Source: DATGEP01 sp035310125
GTDB taxonomy: Bacteria > Chloroflexota > Ktedonobacteria > Ktedonobacterales > JADMIN01
NCBI GenBank assembly: GCA_035310125.1
Contig: DATGEP010000316.1
Coordinates: forward strand, 1 to 35,654
Length of the DNA: 35,654 bases
Direction: 5' to 3'
The notes below the pieces were generated by a model. It worked only from the letters and a program-made list of their open reading frames with translations, was not told the origin of the DNA and made no database searches. Both the position numbers and the translations under genes were made by a program. Each line of letters opens with the position of its first letter. The stretch's first letter is position 1. Below, piece by piece: positions 10,101 to 15,820 of the stretch.

Positions 10101-10370
10101 CTGGGCTATCCTGTCGCCGGTTTTGCGGTAGATGTCGTCGCGCAGCGCGGTACGCAGGCGCTGGCTATCGCCTGCGACGGCGACCCGGAGCGCTCGGTGG
10201 CGTCCGCGGACACCGTCTCGCTGAATAGCACCAGCGGTCAGGCGATTTTGGAGCGCGCTGGCTGGCGTGTGCATCGTGTATCGTACCGCCGCTGGCAGAC
10301 CGAGCGCGAGTCCTGCCTCGGGGAAATTGATGCGCTGCTCGGCGGCGGGGGCGTGGATGCGACCGCCTGA
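7194..10370 (+). CDS. SF1 DNA2/NAM7-like helicase with C-terminal restriction-endonuclease-like domain
   Basis: A 1058-residue superfamily 1 (Upf1/DNA2-type) helicase. The motifs are in order: Walker A GPPGTGKS (348-355), a helical insert of about 300 residues, Walker B VDEASQ (D664-E665), motif III GDPKQL, motif IV LLDEHYRS, motif V TAHTFQGDERD and motif VI VAVTRARRR (about 900). The last 110 residues resemble the Vsr/MTES_1575-type nuclease fold often fused to such helicases (VDVV, D980; then ALAIACDG; then LERAGWRVHRV). The expected metal-binding Glu of the ExDG element is Ala (A993), and the following His is missing, so the nuclease may be inactive. The ATG at 7194 has GAGGGGG five bases upstream and a promoter at 7098-7127. 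Related helicase-Vsr fusions occur in phage defence; a defence role here is inference. Confidence 0.88.
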   Translation: MPLFRRDRSNGSNSDTAIVDAPDRAGFTPVSDWPDSGDGRSPAPPSSLFAGVCRYYHDCFSADSRGGILTNVLDKNQAEYLTFAEDEDFLLTGRLTQLEMPLSTAVTAQNAADVNRREKFLIYGSLFLVGRGQPAGAKRKGDLYCAPLLYWPGRIEHEGSQAWLTVDLDEQRINFPLLASLIDAENDEQAQAYAEAILAQVPSAPFDANAMQEFASVVGELIPDLRTEDLLAFPMLQSEAALRDLVDYESPVQLLCASAMALIRRPSEARGVLTELQEMGTIGAMSTPLAAIFGDIAKADPKAKHGGRPGDHPAGTPARPILCGAELSEAQTRVLRQAEHRPLTLVIGPPGTGKSYTIAQIILDAVANGQTVLLSSKMNKAVDVVVDKLKPHLGSLTVILRGGDRRYRDELKQFLDNLFDGTGAPQKPRPGEIEMLEDRLRAADAELEQVDADIAAILTLEDRWTRLYRALARNRTPSYNEAAAASLGPDELLRLKDELRKLEVHRAPVTGWLKKRKRDQLAGEITGRLGMDSRALEKMDSIVQRESARADLVEIEDALAGMDEINWLLTRHARLRADRGALVGELLAARRRDALADALRLNRRTLSLFKTALEARSTAEQDKIFAELDFSALLHTFPIWAVTNPYAAELLPLEREMFDLVIVDEASQCDVASALPLLYRARRAIVCGDPKQLRHLSFLREDRQAALASQHGLSASQRSQWNYRTHSLLDVVNGALPSQDDVVLLDEHYRSLPQIIEFSNGRFYGQALRVMTRRPDTIGARSVELRKVNGKRQKAGYNTEEADAIITEINKIARNEAKKAPNEKSSVGVLSPYRDQVNYLTRTLASKLKSKVLQDHEITVGTAHTFQGDERDVMLLSFCADPSSHRSTVTFLNNENLFNVAVTRARRRQVIFTALDPRHLPMDHLLGEYLTYAQDCLDAERPEDIGEPGSFFEDDLAQALRERGEYTVYLGYPVAGFAVDVVAQRGTQALAIACDGDPERSVASADTVSLNSTSGQAILERAGWRVHRVSYRRWQTERESCLGEIDALLGGGGVDATA

Positions 10371-10392
10371 GCAGGCAATTTTCAATCGTGCG

Positions 10393-10415
10393 ATTTTCCA
10401 TATCATTTTCCATAT
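10393..10415 (+). promoter_or_regulatory. Tandem 11-mer, candidate operator
   Basis: ATTTTCCATAT occurs twice without mismatch (10393-10403 and 10405-10415). The 12-base period is close to one helical turn, and the second copy abuts and shares a T with the -35 box at 10415. The AT-rich tandem sits exactly where an activator or repressor of the downstream operon would bind. No regulator gene is adjacent. Confidence 0.5.
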
Positions 10416-10443
10416 TGTCAGGTAACCTGTTGAGTGCTATTAT
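10415..10443 (+). promoter_or_regulatory. Sigma-70-like promoter of the zinc-ribbon/CHAT operon
   Basis: TTGTCA (10415-10420) and TATTAT (10438-10443) with a 17-base spacer, each at five of six consensus positions. The predicted start is near 10450, giving an untranslated leader of about 113 bases. It shows that the CHAT operon need not depend on transcription of the helicase upstream. Confidence 0.65.
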
Positions 10444-10462
10444 GCACTTGCTTCTCAATGTT

Positions 10463-10512
10463 CCGCGCTTGCGCGATTTTTGTTTTCTTCTCATGTTTAC
10501 GCACAAGCGCGG
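10463..10512 (+). promoter_or_regulatory. Overlapping hairpins in the leader (attenuator-like)
   Basis: Two mutually exclusive structures can be drawn. A short hairpin CGCG-cttg-CGCG (10464-10475) is followed at once by ATTTTTGTTTT, like an intrinsic terminator with a weak stem. A longer one pairs CCGCGCTTG (10463-10471) with CAAGCGCGG (10504-10512) and extends by three more pairs after one mismatch, burying the T-tract in its loop. This is the layout of an attenuator; the function is inferred. Confidence 0.4.
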
Positions 10513-10562
10513 CTGTTTCCTATCAATATACCCTGTGCCTGCTATGAAGTGGAGGATTCCTC

Positions 10563-11525
10563 ATGTCCGTTTCATGCTCACACTGCTCAGCACTCAATGC
10601 GGATACCGGCGTCTATTGCGTTTCCTGCGGCTATCCGCTTGCCACGAGCACTTCCCCACAGCCTGCCGTTGTCCCCCCACCGTACCTCGCGGCCCAGGGT
10701 GCGGCCGCGCCCCCCTCGCGTCCCTTCTATTCCGGCGCTCCAGCTCCATCACAACAGCCAATGTACTCCACCGGTGCCCCCTATGCGGTGCAAACCGCGC
10801 AACAGCCTCCGTCGCCGGCGCAAGTTGGTGGCAACCAGGGCGGCGCCTCGTTCCGTCGCGCGTTCGCGGGTCACGGCGCAATGGTCATGCATCAATCCTG
10901 GCTGCTGGACGGCTCCGGCGCGCACGCCACCTCTGTGCGTAACTCAATCGTTGATTTGATGCGCCGCCGCGGCATCCTGGGCACGTCAGTCACTCCAGCA
11001 AAACTCACCGAGCGCGGCGTGCTGATGGAAGTGCGCGACTATGTGGAAATTCGTCGGGGCGTTTCCACCGTCTTTACCTACGTCGCGCCCGCCGGCCAGG
11101 ATCTCTATATCTCCCGTGCCACCACTGTTCTTCCGGCGATCAGCCGCTTCCGTGCGATCGTTATGATACTCCTTGCGGTCCTGTTCCTGGCAGGACTTGC
11201 CTCCAGCTCCTCAACGCCCGTAGTTGTCGGATTCTCGGAAGTGGCGGCCCCGTCCCCCCTCAAGCTCTTCGCCACCGGCCTGATATTGCCCTTCTTCGTC
11301 CTATTCTTCATCGCCTCGGCAATCAGCTGGGTGGTGGAAAAGGACTTCTGGGTCTACCTGCGTCCCCGCTCGCTCAACGACTTCCAGCTGGACGACATCG
11401 CGTTGCTGGAGCATGCGACTGATGGCGTCGTGGTGGACGCGGTGAAGCAGGAAGGCTTGGACGCGAGTAAGATCACGCCCCCACCGTTCGGCTATCAGCC
11501 GAAACGCAGAATCCGCGCGGTGTAA
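10563..11525 (+). CDS. Zinc-ribbon protein with Pro/Gln-rich linker and two membrane segments
   Basis: I do not recognise a characterised family. The 320-residue protein opens with a zinc ribbon (C5-x2-C8, C19-x2-C22), followed by a low-complexity Pro/Ala/Gln linker (about 30-95). A folded domain follows (about 100-190), with segments such as RNSIVDLMRRRGI and MEVRDYVEIRRGVSTV. Two hydrophobic helices (about 198-216 and 236-258) are followed by a charged C-terminal tail ending PKRRIRAV. There is no signal peptide, so the ribbon and the tail probably both face the cytoplasm. The start at 10563 has GGAGGA six bases upstream. The CHAT protease gene begins 14 bp after its stop, so the two are co-transcribed. 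A role as membrane partner, sensor or target of the protease is inference from that linkage. Confidence 0.8.
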   Translation: MSVSCSHCSALNADTGVYCVSCGYPLATSTSPQPAVVPPPYLAAQGAAAPPSRPFYSGAPAPSQQPMYSTGAPYAVQTAQQPPSPAQVGGNQGGASFRRAFAGHGAMVMHQSWLLDGSGAHATSVRNSIVDLMRRRGILGTSVTPAKLTERGVLMEVRDYVEIRRGVSTVFTYVAPAGQDLYISRATTVLPAISRFRAIVMILLAVLFLAGLASSSSTPVVVGFSEVAAPSPLKLFATGLILPFFVLFFIASAISWVVEKDFWVYLRPRSLNDFQLDDIALLEHATDGVVVDAVKQEGLDASKITPPPFGYQPKRRIRAV

Positions 11526-11539
11526 TCAGGGAGGCCATC

Positions 11540-13180
11540 ATGCTGGGCTACCCTGAAAGTTCATTGCATCTCCGCTTCGTGCCCGGCGCCGGGGGTGCCG
11601 GGCCAGAAGCGCTGTTCGGCTTCTCACTGCCGCTGCTGCCCGACCTCACCAGCCTGCGCGGCCTCGCCGGCACGACTGAGGCCGCGCGGTTACGCGAGGC
11701 GCTGGATCGGCAGCGCGTGCTCATGGGAAATCTCTGGACGAGTGGCGTGGCAAGCTGCGATCTGCGCTTGGTGGGCGACTCGGCCCGCCCCGGCGTCGGC
11801 GTCGGCGTGCTCTGTCGCGTGCGCTGTCCCCCACATATTCCAGAGAGCGCCTTCGCACGGCACTGCATAGCCATAGCCGACGATGTTCGGCAGATTGCCG
11901 CCGCCGCCGGCTATGATCTACAGCCGCTGGCGGACGATGCGAGCCTGACGCGCTACCTCATGCCCTTCAACGCCACTCACCTCGCCGAAATCCGCCGCCA
12001 GGAAGAAATGTTCGTCGCGGAAGACGCCTACGCCGAATACGAGTTCTATGTCCCCTATCCGTGGTCATGGAGCATCCAATCGCGGGCGCGACTATTGGAG
12101 ACGCTCACGCGCCGGCAAGGCGACTGCCTCGTAAGTGTCTGCGTCGAGCCGACCAATGTAACGCCCCATGAGCAAGCGCACCTCTCTCATGCCGTCTCGC
12201 CACGCATTAGCGACCTGTTGGCGGACGCCGGCCCACGCGGTCAGCTCGTCGCCCACGTGTACCGCGAGCTCAATACCAGCCTGCGTAGACCGTATCTCGT
12301 GCGCCTCACCGTCGCGGCCACATCCCCAGTGATGCTTCAGACAGTCGCCCAGATACTCCTTGACGAGCTGCACACCGGGCAGGTGCCGGGTACCGGCGCT
12401 GTCCTGGAATATCCACAAGCGGCGCAAGACTGGCAGGAGGCATTTGGCGCTCTCTACAACGCCGTATGGTTTCCCTGGGGCACCAACCGCGGTGCGAACC
12501 TGCCGAGCACCGCCCGCCTGCGCTATCTGATGGATGATGCGGGCGCGAGCATGGTGTTCCGTATCCCTCTTCCCGCATCCACCACCGCCTCGCCAGGTAC
12601 AAGCCAGCGCCCGACCGGATCGCTGGTCAACGTGCTGCTGATCTTCGCCAGTCCAGAGGGCGGCCAGCAGCTCAATGTGACGCGCGAAGAAGAAGAAATC
12701 CGCGCCTCCATCGAGCGGAGCGCACAGAGCCAGCGCATCCAGGTGATTCCACAGCGCGGCGCGACAGTCCATGACGTGCGGCGGACGCTCGGCGAGCAAG
12801 GCCCGTTCGCCATCGCGCACATCTCCACGCATGGCAGCGCCAACGGACTGATTCTGGAAGACAGCACCGGCGCGGGTCGCTACGTGCCGGTGCAGGGGCT
12901 TGCCGCGCTCCTCAAGCTCTACGTCCCACCGCTTCAGTGCGTCGTCCTCAATGCCTGCGACTCCATCTCACAAGGCCGTTACCTCCAGGGTGTCGTGCCG
13001 TATACCATCGCGATGGAGGGTCCGATCGGCGACCGCGCCGCCCTGGAGTTTTCGCGCGGCTTCTATGACGCCATTGGGCGTGGCGAGACCATCGAGCGCG
13101 CCTATGACGAGGGCCGCGTGAACGTCCAGCTCACCTTCCCCAACAGCCCCTTCCAGCCGGTGCTGCTCAAGCGCGTATAA
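11540..13180 (+). CDS. CHAT-domain (caspase-like) protease with large N-terminal domain
   Basis: The C-terminal third is a CHAT domain, a clan CD cysteine peptidase related to caspases and separase. The predicted dyad is H431 in AHISTHGSANG and C473 in VVLNACDS, followed by the typical IGDRAALEFSRGFYDAI helix and a terminal PVLLKRV. In most proteins CHAT follows TPR or WD40 repeats. Here about 370 residues of a different, non-repetitive region precede it. Parts of that region (ARLLETLTRRQGD, YLVRLTVAA, and ARLRYLMDD with MVFRIPLP) remind me of the N-terminal domain of VirB4/HerA-like ATPases, but there is no Walker motif. The ATG at 11540 has GGGAGG five bases upstream. CHAT proteases act in bacterial immune and cell-death systems, such as those activating gasdermins or the Craspase complex; which role applies here is unknown. 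Confidence 0.85.
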   Translation: MLGYPESSLHLRFVPGAGGAGPEALFGFSLPLLPDLTSLRGLAGTTEAARLREALDRQRVLMGNLWTSGVASCDLRLVGDSARPGVGVGVLCRVRCPPHIPESAFARHCIAIADDVRQIAAAAGYDLQPLADDASLTRYLMPFNATHLAEIRRQEEMFVAEDAYAEYEFYVPYPWSWSIQSRARLLETLTRRQGDCLVSVCVEPTNVTPHEQAHLSHAVSPRISDLLADAGPRGQLVAHVYRELNTSLRRPYLVRLTVAATSPVMLQTVAQILLDELHTGQVPGTGAVLEYPQAAQDWQEAFGALYNAVWFPWGTNRGANLPSTARLRYLMDDAGASMVFRIPLPASTTASPGTSQRPTGSLVNVLLIFASPEGGQQLNVTREEEEIRASIERSAQSQRIQVIPQRGATVHDVRRTLGEQGPFAIAHISTHGSANGLILEDSTGAGRYVPVQGLAALLKLYVPPLQCVVLNACDSISQGRYLQGVVPYTIAMEGPIGDRAALEFSRGFYDAIGRGETIERAYDEGRVNVQLTFPNSPFQPVLLKRV

Positions 13181-13235
13181 TGGTTTGGATGTGACAATAA
13201 TAACCTTAAAGTCAGACCAATCTGCCGTACAATGT

Positions 13236-13255
13236 AACGCGCCACTCAGCGCGTT
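13236..13255 (+). terminator. Hairpin downstream of the CHAT gene
   Basis: AACGCGC (13236-13242) and GCGCGTT (13249-13255) form a perfect 7-bp stem with a six-base loop, 56 bases after the CHAT stop. Only a short TT precedes CTCC, so there is no real U-tract. It may be a weak or Rho-assisted terminator, or a binding dyad for the next gene. Confidence 0.35.
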
Positions 13256-13403
13256 CTCCGTGTTGAGGGACCAGACGATCATGGGGTGATGGTGGCGTTG
13301 CTGCAATATCTTGGCTTCAGGCGGATAGACGAGGATTATGCGACTGGCTGCGTGTCCTGTTCGTTCCCTAACGCAGAGCACAGGTAGAGTGATGGGGGTG
13401 TTC

Positions 13404-14009
13404 ATGACATCAACGCGAGCGAAACGCTGGTTGAGTCTCCTGGCAGCGGGCGCTGTCGGGGCGGGCATAGGCGCGATCTTCGGCGGCGGGCGGCTGCCGC
13501 GCATGTACGACTGGAAGACCGAATGGAACATAGACGCGCCGCTACCGGAGGTGTCTCGCGTCATGTCCAACACGTCCGACAACAAATCGTTGTGGCCCTC
13601 GATGGGTGTTGAAACCGTGGTGCCGATTCCAGGCATTCCCGGTGGGCAGATCGTCACGTATCGCGTGAAGCAGGCATCGAGCGTTGCCCACTTCGCGCCG
13701 CCGTTCGTCATCATATCCGTCACCGAAGATGTCGAGCCGGAGCGGCGCTGGCGCAGCATCGTCACTGGTGATCTTGCCGGTGTACTCGACACGCTGTTCT
13801 ACAGCCGGCCCAACGGCGGCACGCGCGTCGTCTATCACTGGTACGTCCGTGTCACCAAGCCGCTGCTCAACTTCGCCGGCTACTTCGTCGAGCCGATGTT
13901 CCGTGCCAGCCACGATCACGTCATGCGCGAGGGCGAGGCCGGACTCCAGCGCCACTTCCGCGAGCATTCCACAACGTTGATGGGCGCGCCCACCGAGGCG
14001 GCGCAATGA
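13404..14009 (+). CDS. Membrane-anchored SRPBCC/polyketide-cyclase-like protein
   Basis: About 201 residues from the preferred ATG at 13404, which has GGGGG five bases upstream. In-frame starts at 13338 and 13392 are possible and would add 22 or 4 residues. A hydrophobic segment near the N-terminus (LLAAGAVGAGIGAIFGGG) is probably a membrane anchor. The rest reads like a START/SRPBCC ligand-binding fold: WNIDAPLPEVSRVMSN at the first strand and helix, a central SVTEDVEPERRWRS strand, then GGTRVVYHWYVRV and a long C-terminal helix (MFRASHDHVMREGEAGLQRHF). Such proteins bind small hydrophobic ligands; the ligand cannot be told. Its stop overlaps the next start by four bases (ATGA), so it is translationally coupled to the P1 peptidase. 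Confidence 0.7.
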   Translation: MTSTRAKRWLSLLAAGAVGAGIGAIFGGGRLPRMYDWKTEWNIDAPLPEVSRVMSNTSDNKSLWPSMGVETVVPIPGIPGGQIVTYRVKQASSVAHFAPPFVIISVTEDVEPERRWRSIVTGDLAGVLDTLFYSRPNGGTRVVYHWYVRVTKPLLNFAGYFVEPMFRASHDHVMREGEAGLQRHFREHSTTLMGAPTEAAQ

Positions 14010-15091
14010 GCGCTACTCCCCGACTGCGCGATTTCGGCGTCGCCATCGGCACACTGCCGCCGGGACCATCCAACACGCTCACGGATGTGCCGGGCGTGCG
14101 CGTGGGCCACACAACGCTCGTACGCGGCGACAACATCCGCACCGGCGTCACCGCCATCTGGCCGCACGAGGGCAACCCCGGCTCCGAGCGCGTCTACGCC
14201 AGTATCCACCTGCTGAACGGCTACGGCGAGATGACCAGCCGCTCCATCATTGATGAATGGGGACTGCTCTGCTCGCCGGTCGTCCTCACCGGCACTTCCG
14301 GCGTTGGCACCGCATTCCACGCCACCACACGCTACCTCGCCCGACTCGATCCCGTGCAGGCGCGCGAGGAAATTCCCATCGTCTGCGTCGCCGAGTGCGA
14401 CGACGGCTTTCTGCACGACCACCTCACCTACGCACTCACCGAAGAGGACGTCTGGGCGGCGCTGGACGCCGCGAGCACGGCGCCGGTAGCGGAGGGCTGC
14501 GTCGGCGCGGGTACTGGCATGGCGCTCTTCCAATTCAAAGGCGGCATCGGCAGTGCGTCGCGTATCGTAGAGACGGACGCGGGCGCCTTCACCCTCGGCG
14601 TGCTCGTGGAAACCAACTTCGGACGGCGACCCCGACTGACCGTTGCGGGCGTCCCGGTTGGGCGGCATCTCACGGACCTGATGCCGGAGAAACCAACGCC
14701 TGAAGGCTCCTGTATCGTCGTCGTAGCAACCGATGCGCCGCTCTCCGCGCACACCCTGCGGCGCCTCGCCAAGCGCGCCGGCTTCGGGCTGGTGCGCACT
14801 GGCTCAATTGGCGGCGACGGCAGCGGTGAGATCATCCTGGCCTTTTCCACGGCGCAGCGCATCCCATACGCCAACCCGTCCGGCAAGCTGGATATCACCG
14901 TGCTGGCCGAGGGCAGCTACGCCACTCAGGGCCTCAATCTGCTCTTCGAGGCCGCCGTGGACGCCACCGAGGAGGCTGTCATCAACGCGCTCCTGGCCGC
15001 GACGACCACCACGGGCCGCGATGGCCACGTCCTGCACGCCGCCCCCTATGACCGCCTGCGCGACCTGCTGGCAGCCGTGCGCACCAGCTAA
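14006..15091 (+). CDS. P1 family peptidase (DmpA/BapA-type aminopeptidase)
   Basis: The protein belongs to the S58 family of Ntn-like hydrolases, which includes the D-aminopeptidase DmpA and beta-peptidyl aminopeptidases. These are made as inactive precursors that cleave themselves in front of the nucleophile Ser. The cleavage site is visible as EGS-CIVVVATDAPL, predicting a cut between G234 and S235. Other family features are the opening LTDVPGVRVGHTTL (residues 26-39), the GTSGVGTAFHATTRYL segment, EGCVGAGTGM and GSIGGDGSGEI. The length of 361 residues is normal. It starts inside the stop codon of the SRPBCC gene (ATGA). No signal peptide is evident, so the enzyme is probably cytoplasmic. 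Family is firm; preference for D-amino-acid, beta-peptide or other amide substrates is not predictable. Confidence 0.93.
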   Translation: MSATPRLRDFGVAIGTLPPGPSNTLTDVPGVRVGHTTLVRGDNIRTGVTAIWPHEGNPGSERVYASIHLLNGYGEMTSRSIIDEWGLLCSPVVLTGTSGVGTAFHATTRYLARLDPVQAREEIPIVCVAECDDGFLHDHLTYALTEEDVWAALDAASTAPVAEGCVGAGTGMALFQFKGGIGSASRIVETDAGAFTLGVLVETNFGRRPRLTVAGVPVGRHLTDLMPEKPTPEGSCIVVVATDAPLSAHTLRRLAKRAGFGLVRTGSIGGDGSGEIILAFSTAQRIPYANPSGKLDITVLAEGSYATQGLNLLFEAAVDATEEAVINALLAATTTTGRDGHVLHAAPYDRLRDLLAAVRTS

Positions 15092-15109
15092 GAGTCTCTA
15101 ACAAAACCG
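15091..15109 (+). repeat. Left arm of inverted repeat flanking the SnoaL-like gene
   Basis: AGAG followed by CTAACAAAACCG (ending at 15109) matches the reverse complement of 15736-15754 at 16 of 19 positions, including an unbroken TAACAAAACCG. It begins at the last base of the peptidase stop codon. Confidence 0.5.
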
Positions 15110-15214
15110 GTGATAGCTTGGAGGCAGGAGCAAACTACTGGCCAGCGATGAATGTTGGAGAGTGTAGACGCTCTTATCTACGCGATCTTCGGCGTAGAAG
15201 ACTAGGAGGCGGTC

Positions 15215-15658
15215 ATGTTTGATCAAGCGCGCGCCGAGTCTGAAGCTAGTCGGCAGGTGATTGTTCGCCTCATCCAGGAGGGCTTGAATGGCCACAACCG
15301 CGTGGTGATGGACGACTTGACTGCTGAGGATCGCGTCGTCCACGACCCAGGCGGTCACATCCGCATAGGCCGCGACCAGCCTGGGCAGTCGGCGGCCGAG
15401 CGGAGTTGGGCGCTCTTTCCCGATTGGCACTACGAGGTCGAGACACTCCTCGCTGAAGGAGAACTTGTCGCCGTGCGTGTTCGGGCTGGTGGAATGCACT
15501 CCAGCGGCGTTTCAGTAACAACGACCTGGACGCAAATATTCCGCGTGCGCAACGGCAAGATCGTCGAAGCGTGGCTCGATGTTGACAACCTTGGGCTCAT
15601 CCGCCAATTGCAAGCGCTGGACCTGGATAGTGAACTAGCTCCCAGTGACAAGCCCTAA
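15215..15658 (+). CDS. SnoaL-like (NTF2-fold) protein
   Basis: A 147-residue single-domain protein of the SnoaL/ester-cyclase group of the NTF2-like fold. The visible pattern is a helix with IQEGLNGHN, then a DLTAEDRVVHDPGG turn, PDWHYEVETLLAEGELVAVRVRA strands, TTTWTQIFRVRNGKIVEAWL and a final DNLGLIRQLQ helix. Members hydrate or isomerise small molecules or simply bind them, and the substrate here is unknown. The ATG at 15215 has AGGAGG five bases upstream. The gene stands alone between two arms of an inverted repeat (15091-15109 and 15736-15754), which suggests it could have arrived as a small cassette. Confidence 0.75.
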   Translation: MFDQARAESEASRQVIVRLIQEGLNGHNRVVMDDLTAEDRVVHDPGGHIRIGRDQPGQSAAERSWALFPDWHYEVETLLAEGELVAVRVRAGGMHSSGVSVTTTWTQIFRVRNGKIVEAWLDVDNLGLIRQLQALDLDSELAPSDKP

Positions 15659-15735
15659 TCGGTGTTTCTCTGCCAAGTGGCGACCACCAGGCGAGAAGGC
15701 GGCGTCTCATGTGGTGGCAAGCACCCAACCAATGA

Positions 15736-15754
15736 CGGTTTTGTTAGGCGCTCT
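15736..15754 (-). repeat. Right arm of inverted repeat flanking the SnoaL-like gene
   Basis: CGGTTTTGTTAGGCGCTCT is the reverse-complement partner of 15091-15109 (16 of 19 positions). It contains GTTAGGC, which fits the GTTRRRY core of integron attC sites, but no matching second half is convincing within 150 bases. Confidence 0.5.
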
Positions 15755-15820
15755 AAGGTGCGACTTCTGGCCGCCCGCGACTAGTCCAACGAGGCGATGC
15801 GCAGCGCGAGGAGGTGAGAT

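Noticed and set aside
15659..15754. Integron attC site downstream of the SnoaL-like gene
   Set aside because: GTTAGGC fits the core, but no RYYYAAC partner with a proper paired stem was found within 150 bases, and no integrase is present; kept only as an inverted repeat.
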